NCBI RefSeq assembly: GCF_018139695.1
Contig: NZ_JAGSOG010000084.1
Location: forward strand, 1-32,044
Direction of reading: 5' to 3'
From: Actinospica durhamensis
GTDB taxonomy: Bacteria > Actinomycetota > Actinomycetes > Streptomycetales > Catenulisporaceae
Length of the DNA stretch: 32,044 nucleotides
Under the pieces are notes generated by a model. The model saw only the letters and a list, made by a program, of their open reading frames with translations. It was not told the origin of the DNA and searched no databases. The position numbers and the translations under genes are program-made. Each line of letters opens with the position of its first letter. Position 1 is the stretch's first letter. Shown here piece after piece: positions 16,490 through 24,295 of the stretch.

Positions 16490-17668
16490 TCAGGCCCGCG
16501 CATGCAGGGCGTCAGGGTTCAGATCCGCGATCGTCGGGTATCCGTCGATCGCCATGAGCAGGTCCGCCTCGGCGAGCAGGGACCGTAGTACGTGCACGAT
16601 GCCGTCTTCGCCGCCGAGCGCGAGCCCGTAGGCGTAGGGGCGGCCGATCGCCACGGCGCTCGCTCCGAGGGCGAGGGCCTTGACGATGTGTTCGCCGCCG
16701 CGCACGCCGGAGTCGAAGACGACCGGTGCGCCGCCTGCTGCCTCGACCACTGTGGGGAGCAGATCGATCGCGGGAATTCCGCCGTTCGCTTGGCGTCCGC
16801 CGTGGTTGGAGCAGTAGATTCCGTCGATGCCGCCGTCGATCGCGCGCTTCGCGTCCTCGGGGTGGCAGATCCCTTTAAGGAGCAACGGCAGCTTGGTCAG
16901 CGAGCGCAGCCAGGCCAGGTCGTTCCAGTTGAGGGTGGGATCGGATAATTCCGAGGCCCAGACGAGCGCCGCGGCGCGGACATCCTCCTCCGGGGGCTTG
17001 GCGAGCTTGGTCCGGAAGACGGGGTCGGAGAAGTAGTTGGCCAGACAGTGGCCTTTGAGCTGGGGGAAGTTGCCAAGCTTCAGGTCACGTGGTCGCCAGC
17101 CGAGCTGCAAGGTGTCGAGGGTGACGACGATGCCCTTGAAGCCGGCCGCCTCGGCGCGCGAGACGAACGACTCCGCGACCGCCCGGTCCTTCGGGTTGTA
17201 GAGCTGGAAGAACCCCGGTGTCTCGCCGAATTGCGCGGCGACCTCTTCGAGCGGGTCGACCGTGAGCGTCGAGGCGATCATCGGCACGCCCGAGGTCGCC
17301 GCGGCCCGCGCGGTGGCGAGGTCGCCATGCCCGTCCTGGGCGCACAGGCCGATGACACCGATCGGGGCGAGCAGGAGCGGTGTCGGCAGGGCCATCCCGA
17401 ACAGGTTGATCGACAGGTCGCGTCGCGCTGCGCCCACGAGCATGCGGGGGATCACGCCCCACCGGTCGAACGCGGTGACGTTCGCGTTCTGGGTGTATTC
17501 GTTGCCTGCGCCGCCGGCGACGTAGGAGACGATGTCCGGTGGGAGCGTCGCGTGCGCGCGGGCCTCGAGTTCCGCGAAGGTGAACGGCAGGTCCTCCCGC
17601 ACGCCGGTCAGGCCGCGGAGATAGACCTCGAGCTGGTAGTCGCCGTAGTTCGGCGTTTCGTGCTCCAT
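16490..17668 (-). CDS. FMN-dependent alpha-hydroxyacid oxidase, lactate 2-monooxygenase-like
   Basis: Flavoenzyme oxidising an (S)-2-hydroxy acid; lactate 2-monooxygenase couples this to decarboxylation (lactate to acetate and CO2). The 392-residue TIM-barrel protein has the FMN-site LLLAPIGVIGLCAQDGHGDLATARAA (about 98-123), TLDTLQLGWRPRDLKLG, the lysine-containing PLLLKGICHPEDAKRA, and the catalytic SNHGGRQANGG (H289, R292). VFDSGVRGGEHIVKALALGA and AIGRPYAYGLALGGEDGV-type phosphate-binding loops follow. Length and the extended loop after WRPRD favour the lactate monooxygenase subgroup over glycolate or lactate oxidase, but the true substrate may be a longer 2-hydroxy acid. Its ATG lies one base after the SDR stop, so the two are co-translated. 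An upstream in-frame ATG at 17836 overlaps the SDR and is rejected. Confidence 0.88.
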   Translation of the reverse strand: MEHETPNYGDYQLEVYLRGLTGVREDLPFTFAELEARAHATLPPDIVSYVAGGAGNEYTQNANVTAFDRWGVIPRMLVGAARRDLSINLFGMALPTPLLLAPIGVIGLCAQDGHGDLATARAAATSGVPMIASTLTVDPLEEVAAQFGETPGFFQLYNPKDRAVAESFVSRAEAAGFKGIVVTLDTLQLGWRPRDLKLGNFPQLKGHCLANYFSDPVFRTKLAKPPEEDVRAAALVWASELSDPTLNWNDLAWLRSLTKLPLLLKGICHPEDAKRAIDGGIDGIYCSNHGGRQANGGIPAIDLLPTVVEAAGGAPVVFDSGVRGGEHIVKALALGASAVAIGRPYAYGLALGGEDGIVHVLRSLLAEADLLMAIDGYPTIADLNPDALHARA

Positions 17669-17669
17669 G

Positions 17670-18494
17670 TCAGTCGAACAGGTGGGTTGTACGGGCGCTG
17701 ACCCAGCGGGCGAGGGGCGGGGCGAGGCGGTTGAGCCAGTACATGGCGTGGGCGTCGGGACCGACCGGCGCGATCGCGCGATTGCGTTCGGCTGCGCGCA
17801 GGACCTTCTGTGCGGCGCGCTCGGGCGGATATCCACGACGCTCGTACATGCTCCGGACCCGGGCTGCCTGGCCGTCGGGGTCTGACCCGCGCACGATACT
17901 GGTCCGCGCGATCGGAGTGTTCATGACGCCGGGACAGATGGCGGTCACCCCGATCTTGTGTGGGCGCAGCTCGATCCGCAGGTTCAGGGTGAGGCCGAGG
18001 ACCGCGAACTTCGTGACGGAGTACGCGGTCATGACGGTGGAGGGAAAGTAACCGGCACCGGAGGAGACGTTGACGACTTGTCCTCCGGCGCCGCGCTCGA
18101 TCATGCGGGGGATGAAGCGCTCGCAGCCGTGCACGACTCCCTTGACGTTGACTGCGATCTGCCGGTCCCAGTCCTCGGGCTTCGTGTGGAGGAACGGGGC
18201 GAGCACACCGATGCCGGCGTTGTTGATCAGCAGGTCGACCGCCTCGAACCGAGCGTGCACGGCGTCAGCGAACGCGTCCATCGCTTCGGGGTCGGTGACA
18301 TCGACTGTCTGGGCGAACACCTCGTTGCCCAGAGAGCGGATGGCTCTGGCGGTCTCGTTCAGGCCGGCTTCGTCGCGGTCGCAGATGACGAGTATGGCTC
18401 CGCGTTGGGCGGCGAGCAACGCGGTGGCGCGGCCCATGCCGCTGCCGGCGCCGGTGATCAGCACCACACGGTTATTCAGATTCTTGAGTTTCAC
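17670..18494 (-). CDS. Short-chain dehydrogenase/reductase
   Basis: NAD(P)-dependent oxidoreductase of the classical SDR family, 274 residues, cytoplasmic. The cofactor loop is TGAGSGMG (14-21), the acidic VICDRDEAG after the second strand suggests NAD preference, NNAG is at 91-94, and the catalytic residues are S144/S145, Y158 and K162 (NVSSGAGYFPSTVMTAYSVTK). The C-terminal tail of about 40 residues with YERRGYPPERAAQKVLRAAERNRA resembles SDRs of steroid or alcohol catabolism clusters. In this context it would oxidise a secondary alcohol to the ketone used by the Baeyer-Villiger enzyme. It starts 20 bases after the hydrolase stop and is followed directly by the oxidase. Confidence 0.9.
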   Translation of the reverse strand: MKLKNLNNRVVLITGAGSGMGRATALLAAQRGAILVICDRDEAGLNETARAIRSLGNEVFAQTVDVTDPEAMDAFADAVHARFEAVDLLINNAGIGVLAPFLHTKPEDWDRQIAVNVKGVVHGCERFIPRMIERGAGGQVVNVSSGAGYFPSTVMTAYSVTKFAVLGLTLNLRIELRPHKIGVTAICPGVMNTPIARTSIVRGSDPDGQAARVRSMYERRGYPPERAAQKVLRAAERNRAIAPVGPDAHAMYWLNRLAPPLARWVSARTTHLFD

Positions 18495-18514
18495 CGTCTA
18501 CTCCAGGGTTGGGG

Positions 18515-19414
18515 TCATGAAAGGGTGCGGTGCAGGAAGTCGAGCTGGTCCGTGAGGGCGCGCTCGAGCCATGGGGCGCTGTAGACGTCGAGGTGGTCGA
18601 ACGGGTATTCCCGGAACTCGCTGCCGGCGCCCGCCTGCGCGGCAGCGCGGCGGCCCGCGTGCGGCGGGACGATGGTGTCGTTGGTCCCGACCTGGACGAG
18701 CAGCGGGCACTCGACCCGTGAGGCGAGCTTGATCGGCCGGTTGAATCCGGCCTCGAGCGCCGCACGCGCGGACACCTCGTTGCGCCAACTCGGGCCCGCG
18801 ACCGGGCGGTAGGTCTCGAGGCCTCCCGCCCTGGGGAAGATCGCGTTCGATCCCGGTTCGCCGATCATCGGAACGAGGTACGGGGCGCGGCCGGTGAGTG
18901 TCCTGGACACGTCGCGCAGTCCATGCAGCGTCGCGCGGGCCATGTAGGTCGGGCCGCAGCTGCGGGCGAGCTGCGTCAGCACCGCGCGACCGTCCATCGC
19001 CGGCGTCAGGGAGATCGTTGCCGCGATGCGCTTGTCCTGCGCTGCGACGACGACCACGTGGCCGCCGGCGTAGGAGACGCCCCAGAGCACGATGCGTTCG
19101 GGATCGACGCCCGGGAGCCGACGGGCGGCGGTGACGGCCGCTTGGTAGTCCTGACGCTGGCGCCGCACCGAGACGACCTGGCGGAGTGAGCCGCCGGATG
19201 TGCCGAACCCGAGGTAGTCGAAGAACACGACGTCGAGTCCGGCGGCCGCGAAGCCTTCCGCGTAGGCGATCAGACGGCTGTCGCGGGTGCCGCAGAACCC
19301 TGGCGCCATGACGACGCACGGGCGTCCGTTCGCGCCGGCGTATGTATCGCCGACGGCCGGGAAATGCCAGGCGGCGCACCGGTCTTCGCCGCTGGTGAAG
19401 GTGATCTCGTCCAT
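18515..19414 (-). CDS. Alpha/beta hydrolase
   Basis: Serine hydrolase of 299 residues. The catalytic triad is visible: nucleophile S114 in WGVSYAGG, D246 in VGTNDTIVP and H274 in YPFDHLDVY; the oxyanion loop is MAPGFCGTRDS (36-46). A cap region at about 140-230 lies between strands. The family includes dienelactone-hydrolase-like and CocE-like esterases; here an esterase or lactonase acting on the product of the monooxygenase is the best contextual guess. The start MDEITFTSGEDR has AGGAA about eight bases upstream; longer in-frame extensions to 19567 overlap the sulfatase stop and are not protein-like. Confidence 0.88.
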   Translation of the reverse strand: MDEITFTSGEDRCAAWHFPAVGDTYAGANGRPCVVMAPGFCGTRDSRLIAYAEGFAAAGLDVVFFDYLGFGTSGGSLRQVVSVRRQRQDYQAAVTAARRLPGVDPERIVLWGVSYAGGHVVVVAAQDKRIAATISLTPAMDGRAVLTQLARSCGPTYMARATLHGLRDVSRTLTGRAPYLVPMIGEPGSNAIFPRAGGLETYRPVAGPSWRNEVSARAALEAGFNRPIKLASRVECPLLVQVGTNDTIVPPHAGRRAAAQAGAGSEFREYPFDHLDVYSAPWLERALTDQLDFLHRTLS

Positions 19415-19450
19415 GGTGTCGATTCCTGGTCTTTGCGCGGTGGGGACGCC

Positions 19451-19481
19451 GGCGCGTCCGGGAAGTACTTCCGGACGCGCC
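19451..19481 (-). terminator. Strong hairpin between sulfatase and hydrolase genes
   Basis: GGCGCGTCCG (19451-19460) pairs with CGGACGCGCC (19472-19481) around the self-complementary GAAGTACTTC; an adjacent palindrome CCCACGTGGG lies at 19480-19489. There is no T-run. It could attenuate or stop transcription from the sulfatase gene, or stabilise the mRNA. Confidence 0.5.
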
Positions 19482-19563
19482 CACGTGGGTTTGCAGGACG
19501 CGTTCTGGCTTGCCTGCGGGCGGCAGGGCCGGACGGTCTCGCCTTGTCGCGGGCGACGACGGG

Positions 19564-21933
19564 TCACTGCCGCGTCATGGCGATCCGCCAGCGCTCTTCG
19601 ACAGGGATCAGGTGATCCTGGTTGGCCGCGGCGGTGTCCACATCGATCTGCACCCAGCGGATCTCGCCGGTGAACTCGTTGCCGCGCGGCGGGTATTCCG
19701 GTGTGACCGGTGAGCCCGACTCACGGCCCACGTTGGTCGTCTCGTCGCCGGAGAACACGATGGCCTGGGTGACCGGCAGCTGCCCCCGGCCGACCTCGGC
19801 GCCGTCGAGGTAGAGCGTGACCGTGCCGCCCTTGGCCAGGCCTGGCCCGTCGTAGTCGAACTCCATCCGCACCTGGTGCTCACCGGTCGGCAGCGGGTCG
19901 TGCGAGCCGACATAGAAGTGCTGCAGGCCCACCAGGTTGTAGCAGTAGCGCAGGTGGCCGTCGCGCGTGTAGAGGCTCCAGCCGCCGGCCATCCCGCCCT
20001 GGGAGAGAATGACGCCCTCCACGCCGGCTTCTGGGATCAAAAGCTGGGCGGTGATCGAGTGGCTCTTGTTCTTGATGTTGATGACGGAGCTCTCGTTGAG
20101 GTGGCCCATGCCCGGGAAGAGCACCTGGGTGTTGCCGCGGATCAGCTGCGGGCGCCCGGCGAGGTCGGGGTTGAACCGCTCGGCCGCCCGGTCATCGAGC
20201 GGGAGCACCCCGTGCTTGGTCGCCTCGATCAGCCACAGGCGTTGCAGCCGGTGGAGGGTCTCGGGCTGCTCGGCGGCGAGGTTGCGCGACTGGGTCCAGT
20301 CCTCGGGGCCGTAGAGCTCCCACACGTCGTCGTCGAAGGCTGCCATCTGCGCGCCGAGCAGTTCCCAGGGTGTGCGGTGTTTGGTGACCGCGGTCCAGCC
20401 GCGGTGGTAGATGCCGCGGTTGCCGGCGATCTCGAAATACTGGGTCTGGTGTCGCTCGGGCGCCGCCGGGTCGTGGAAGGAGTAGCCCATGCTCACGCCC
20501 TCGATGGGGGCCTGGGTCACCCCGTGCACCGTGACGGGCTCGGGTATCCCGGCCGCCTCCAGGACGGTCGGTGCGATATCGATGACGTGGGTGAACTGGT
20601 TGCGGATCTCGCCCCGCGCGTCGATGCCGGCGGGCCAGTGCACGACGGTGCCGTTGCGGGTGCCGCCCCAGTGCGAGGCGACCTGCTTCGTCCACTGGTA
20701 CGGGGTGCACATCGCGTGTGCCCAGCCGACCGCGTAGTGGTTGTACGCGCTCGGGGTGCCGAACTCGTCTACCTTGGCGCGAAGGAAGTCCGTCGACTCC
20801 AGGGCGCTGAGGCCGTTGAAGTTGATCGCCTCGTTGAAGCTGCCGTGTTGGGTGCCCTCGGCGGACGCGCCGTTGTCGCCGATGACATAGTAGATCAGCG
20901 TATTGTCGAGCAGTTCCAGGTCGTCCAGGGTCTGCACCAGCCGGCCGATCTGGTGGTCGGTGTGGGCCAGGAATCCGGCGTAGACCTCCATCTGACGGGT
21001 CAGCACCGGCTTGAGGTCCTCGGGCATCTCGTCCCAGTGCGGGATCTCCGGGTTGAACGCGGTCAATCCGGCATCGGCGGGGATGACGCCGAGTTCCTTC
21101 TGGCGTTCGAAGATCTCTTCGCGCAGCGCGTCCCAGCCGGCCTCGAAACGGCCCGCGTACCGGTCGGACCACTCCTTGGGTGCGTGGTGCGGTGCGTGGG
21201 TCGCGCCGGGGGCGAAGTACAGGAAGAAGGGCCGGTCGCCCTGGAGGGCGTGCTGGCGGCGGATCCAGTCGACGCTGCGGTCGGCGAGGTCCTCGGTCAG
21301 GTGGTAGCCCTCCTGCGGGGTCCGGTCGGGCTCGACCGGGGTGGTGCCCTCGTAGAGCGCCGGGTAGTACTGGTTGGTCTCCCCGCCGACGAAGCCGTAG
21401 AAGTACTCGAACCCGCTGCCGGTGGGCCAGCGCTCGAAGGGACCGGCCGGGCTGGTCTCCCACACCGGTACCTCGTGGCACTTGCCGAACTGCGCGGTCG
21501 CATATCCGTTGAGCCGCAGTGTCTCGGCCAACGGGGCCTTGGTGTTGGGCCGGATCGTGTTGTATCCCGGAGCCGAGGTCGCGAGTTCGGTGATCGCGCC
21601 CATGCCGACCGAGTGGTGGTTGCGTCCGGTCAGCAGCGCTTGCCGGGTCGGGGAGCACAACGCGGTGGTGTGGAACCGTGAGTAGCGCAGCCCGCCGTCG
21701 GCAAGCTTCTGCGCCGCCGGGGTCTCGATGGGTCCGCCGAACACGCTCGAGGCTCCGAAACCCACATCGTCGAGCAGAATCACCAGGACGTTCGGCGCGC
21801 CCGCGGGCGGGCGCAGCGGGATGATCGGCGCGTACGACGTGTCCGGGTCCCGGGCGTCGTAGGTGGTCAGCCCGGGCCGGGGCCGGTCGGGCATGGGCAG
21901 GGCGGTGCGGGGGAGAGCGTCATGCGGGGCCAC
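19564..21933 (-). CDS. Type I (formylglycine) arylsulfatase
   Basis: Hydrolyses sulfate esters to an alcohol or phenol plus sulfate. The 789-residue protein belongs to the long alkaline-phosphatase-fold sulfatases. Visible are the metal-binding NVLVILLDDVGFG (Asp 55-56), the formylglycine site CSPTRQALLTGRN (Cys about 93), the GKCHEVP loop, FFLYFAPGATHAPHH, VIGDNGASAEGTQHGSFNE, and a C-terminal beta-rich domain of about 200 residues with LYLDGAEVGRGQLPVTQ. There is no obvious signal peptide, so it is probably cytoplasmic and needs imported substrate. GTG at 21933 is chosen because AGGAGGGG lies four bases upstream. A formylglycine-generating enzyme, required for activity, is not in the window. 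It follows the TetR gene by about 113 bases on the same strand. Confidence 0.93.
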   Translation of the reverse strand: MAPHDALPRTALPMPDRPRPGLTTYDARDPDTSYAPIIPLRPPAGAPNVLVILLDDVGFGASSVFGGPIETPAAQKLADGGLRYSRFHTTALCSPTRQALLTGRNHHSVGMGAITELATSAPGYNTIRPNTKAPLAETLRLNGYATAQFGKCHEVPVWETSPAGPFERWPTGSGFEYFYGFVGGETNQYYPALYEGTTPVEPDRTPQEGYHLTEDLADRSVDWIRRQHALQGDRPFFLYFAPGATHAPHHAPKEWSDRYAGRFEAGWDALREEIFERQKELGVIPADAGLTAFNPEIPHWDEMPEDLKPVLTRQMEVYAGFLAHTDHQIGRLVQTLDDLELLDNTLIYYVIGDNGASAEGTQHGSFNEAINFNGLSALESTDFLRAKVDEFGTPSAYNHYAVGWAHAMCTPYQWTKQVASHWGGTRNGTVVHWPAGIDARGEIRNQFTHVIDIAPTVLEAAGIPEPVTVHGVTQAPIEGVSMGYSFHDPAAPERHQTQYFEIAGNRGIYHRGWTAVTKHRTPWELLGAQMAAFDDDVWELYGPEDWTQSRNLAAEQPETLHRLQRLWLIEATKHGVLPLDDRAAERFNPDLAGRPQLIRGNTQVLFPGMGHLNESSVINIKNKSHSITAQLLIPEAGVEGVILSQGGMAGGWSLYTRDGHLRYCYNLVGLQHFYVGSHDPLPTGEHQVRMEFDYDGPGLAKGGTVTLYLDGAEVGRGQLPVTQAIVFSGDETTNVGRESGSPVTPEYPPRGNEFTGEIRWVQIDVDTAAANQDHLIPVEERWRIAMTRQ

Positions 21934-22046
21934 GTTGCCCCTCCTGTTCGGGATGGGCCGGACCGCGTGATGCACGGTTCCGGCGGTGTCGCTGGTGTGG
22001 AGTTCACCGCCCGGCAGCAGGCCGGACGGTGGGGACGGTGTCCGGC

Positions 22047-22703
22047 CTACTGCCGCAGCGCCGCCTCGAGGTACGCGGTCAGCGCGGTGTGGCCGTGCCG
22101 GATCACGTGCGGATCGGGTTCGTTGCGCTCGCGGAAGGCCAGGTCCAGGACCCGATCGCCGAGTTCGACCGCGAGAACGAAGATCCGGGGGTCATTGCAC
22201 GCGGTGGCGAATCCGGCCGAGATCGCCAGCGCGTGCAGGCGCTGCGCGGTGCGGTGCTGGTAGCGCCCCACCTCAGCCCGCACGGTCGGCGAGACGCGAC
22301 CGTCGAACCACAGCCGGGCCATGTTGTGGTGGCCCTTGAAGTAGGCGGCGAAGGTGTCGAGTTCGCGCGCGACGAACTCCGCGGCCGAACCCGGCGCCCA
22401 CCGCTGCTCGGCCTCGGCCAGGAAGGCGCCGAGCCGTTCGAGGTGCTGCTCGATCAGCGCGTCGAGCACCTGCTCGCGGTCGGCGAAGAACCGGTAGAGC
22501 GAGGGCGGTGTGATGCCGGCGCGCTCGGCGACGTTGCGGGTCGTCACGGCATCGAGCCCGCCTTCCTCGATGAAGGCGTCCGCGGCCTCCAAGATCCGCT
22601 CCACGGTCTCGCGGCTGCGGGCCTGGACCGGCTGCCTGCGGCGGCGGATCTGCCCGTTGGCGGCCTGATCCTCGGCGCCCGGACTCTTGACGGCTCTCGA
22701 CAT
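22047..22703 (-). CDS. TetR-family transcriptional regulator
   Basis: 218-residue predicted repressor. The N-terminal helix-turn-helix follows the TetR pattern: RSRETVERILEAADAFIEEGGLDAVTTRNVAERAGITPPSLYRFFADREQVLDALIE (about 29-85). The remainder is a helical ligand-binding domain with LDTFAAYFKGHHNMARLWFDGRVSP. It is divergent from the Baeyer-Villiger monooxygenase gene with only 51 bp between starts, and in line with the sulfatase gene behind it, so it most likely controls both arms of the catabolic cluster. The ligand could be a ketone or acyl-CoA intermediate (inference). Confidence 0.9.
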   Translation of the reverse strand: MSRAVKSPGAEDQAANGQIRRRRQPVQARSRETVERILEAADAFIEEGGLDAVTTRNVAERAGITPPSLYRFFADREQVLDALIEQHLERLGAFLAEAEQRWAPGSAAEFVARELDTFAAYFKGHHNMARLWFDGRVSPTVRAEVGRYQHRTAQRLHALAISAGFATACNDPRIFVLAVELGDRVLDLAFRERNEPDPHVIRHGHTALTAYLEAALRQ

Positions 22704-22754
22704 GGATGGGACTGTAACGCGAGTCTTGTTAGTTTTTCTAGAGGAGTTGCCAAG
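22704..22754. promoter_or_regulatory. Divergent promoter region of the catabolic cluster
   Basis: The 51-bp gap between TetR and monooxygenase is AT-rich for this genome. It holds TAAC (22714-22717) and GTTA (22728-22731) as the arms of a loose inverted repeat, a candidate TetR operator, and GAGGAG (22741-22746) as ribosome site for the monooxygenase. Confidence 0.4.
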
Positions 22755-24251
22755 ATGACCGCGGAATCCGACCCACCGCACCTGCATGTCCTCGTCGTCG
22801 GTGCCGGCTTCGGCGGGCTTGCCGCGGCCCACGCACTCAAGCAGCAGGGCGAGGACTTCGCGGTGCTCGAGCGCGCGCGGGAAGTCGGCGGGGTGTGGCG
22901 GGACAACACCTATCCCGGCTGCGCCTGCGACATCCCGTCGAATCTCTACTCGCTCTCCTTCGCGCCCAACCCGCAATGGAGCCAGGCCTTTTCCAAGCAG
23001 CCCGAGATCCGCGCCTACCTGAACCGGGTGGCACGCGAGTACGGACTGCTGCCTCACATCCGCTTCGGCTGCGCCCTACACGAGGCGTCCTGGGACGACA
23101 CCGCCCAGCGCTGGCGGGTCGAGACCAGCGACGGGCCGCTCACCGCGGACGTGCTGATCGACGCCGGCGGTCCCATCGCCGAGCCGTCGATCCCCGACCT
23201 GCCGGGTCTCGACCGCTTCACCGGTGCGGTCTTCCATTCGGCGCGCTGGGATCACGGCCTCGATCTGACCGGCCGCAACGTGGTGGTCGTCGGCACCGGA
23301 GCCTCCGCGATCCAGTTCGTGCCCGCGATCCAGCCCCGGGTCGGGCGGATGACGGTGGTGCAGCGCACGCCGCCGTGGATCACCCCGCGGATGGACCGTA
23401 CGACGACCCGCTTCGAACGCAGGCTCTACGCCGCCGCGCCATGGCTTCAGCAAGTGGTGCGCCGGCGGCAGTATCTGATGCGCGAGATGATCACGTGGAA
23501 GATCATGATCTCGCCGCGCGTCCGCCGGATCGCGACCAAGGCCGCCCTGCACCACCTGCGCAGGCAGGTGCCCGACCCGGCACTGCGCGCACAGCTCACC
23601 CCGGACTTCGAGCTCGGCTGCAAGCGAATCCTGATATCCAACGACTGGTACCCGGCGCTTACGCAACCGAACGTCGAGGTGGTCAGCAGCGGTGTCCGCG
23701 AGGTGCGGGAGACCTCCGTGGTCACCGCCGACGGCCGCGAACACCCGGCCGACGTGATCATCTTCGGCACCGGGTTCCACGTCAACGACGCGCCGATGGC
23801 GGGGCGCCTGCGTGGACGCGACGGGCGCACGCTGGCCGAGTACTGGAACGGGCGCCCGCGCGCCTACCTCGGCGTCACGACGTCGAACTTCCCCAACCTC
23901 TTCCGCCTCGGCTGCGCGGGCAGCGCGACCGGCCACAACTCCCACGTGTTCCAAGAGGAATGCCAGGTGGCGTACGCGATGGACGCACTTCGCCTGATGC
24001 GCTCACGCGCCATCGCCGCCGTCGAGGTCCGGGCCGAGGCGCAGGAGGCCTATGTCGAGACGTACACGGCGCGCCTCGGGCGCACGGTCTGGGCGGTCGG
24101 CGGCTGCAACAGCTGGTATCAGGGGGCTGACGGAATCCCCTGGTCCAACTGGCCCGCCTCGACCCGCGAGTACCGCCGCGCCACCCGCCGCTTCGACCCC
24201 GCACCCTACGAGCTGCGCACGGCCCCAGCCATCGTGCCCGCCGCGAACTGA
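22755..24251 (+). CDS. Baeyer-Villiger flavin monooxygenase
   Basis: FAD- and NADPH-dependent enzyme inserting one oxygen next to a ketone carbonyl to give an ester or lactone. The 498-residue protein has the first Rossmann motif VVGAGFGGLAAAHAL (about 14-28), LERAREVGGVWRDNTYPGCACDIPSNLYSLSF as in class B monooxygenases, the Baeyer-Villiger fingerprint FTGAVFHSARWD (155-166, FxGxxxHxxxWD), the NADPH loop VVVGTGASAIQFVPAI, and DVIIFGTGFHVND. Length is normal. It heads the right arm of the cluster, 44 bases ahead of an acyl-CoA ligase, and is divergent from a TetR gene. The context (SDR, hydrolase, ligase) supports ketone catabolism. Confidence 0.93.
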   Translation: MTAESDPPHLHVLVVGAGFGGLAAAHALKQQGEDFAVLERAREVGGVWRDNTYPGCACDIPSNLYSLSFAPNPQWSQAFSKQPEIRAYLNRVAREYGLLPHIRFGCALHEASWDDTAQRWRVETSDGPLTADVLIDAGGPIAEPSIPDLPGLDRFTGAVFHSARWDHGLDLTGRNVVVVGTGASAIQFVPAIQPRVGRMTVVQRTPPWITPRMDRTTTRFERRLYAAAPWLQQVVRRRQYLMREMITWKIMISPRVRRIATKAALHHLRRQVPDPALRAQLTPDFELGCKRILISNDWYPALTQPNVEVVSSGVREVRETSVVTADGREHPADVIIFGTGFHVNDAPMAGRLRGRDGRTLAEYWNGRPRAYLGVTTSNFPNLFRLGCAGSATGHNSHVFQEECQVAYAMDALRLMRSRAIAAVEVRAEAQEAYVETYTARLGRTVWAVGGCNSWYQGADGIPWSNWPASTREYRRATRRFDPAPYELRTAPAIVPAAN

Positions 24252-24295
24252 ACACGCGCATCGCTTCCTACCGCACACGAGAGGGAGATACCTTC

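Noticed and set aside
19876-21681. 601-codon open frame opposite the sulfatase gene
   Set aside because: Shadow of the sulfatase gene; no domain pattern and Val/Gly/Arg-rich composition typical of antisense frames.
22029-22754. Upstream extension of the Baeyer-Villiger monooxygenase frame
   Set aside because: It is antisense to the TetR gene; ATG 22755 has its own ribosome site.
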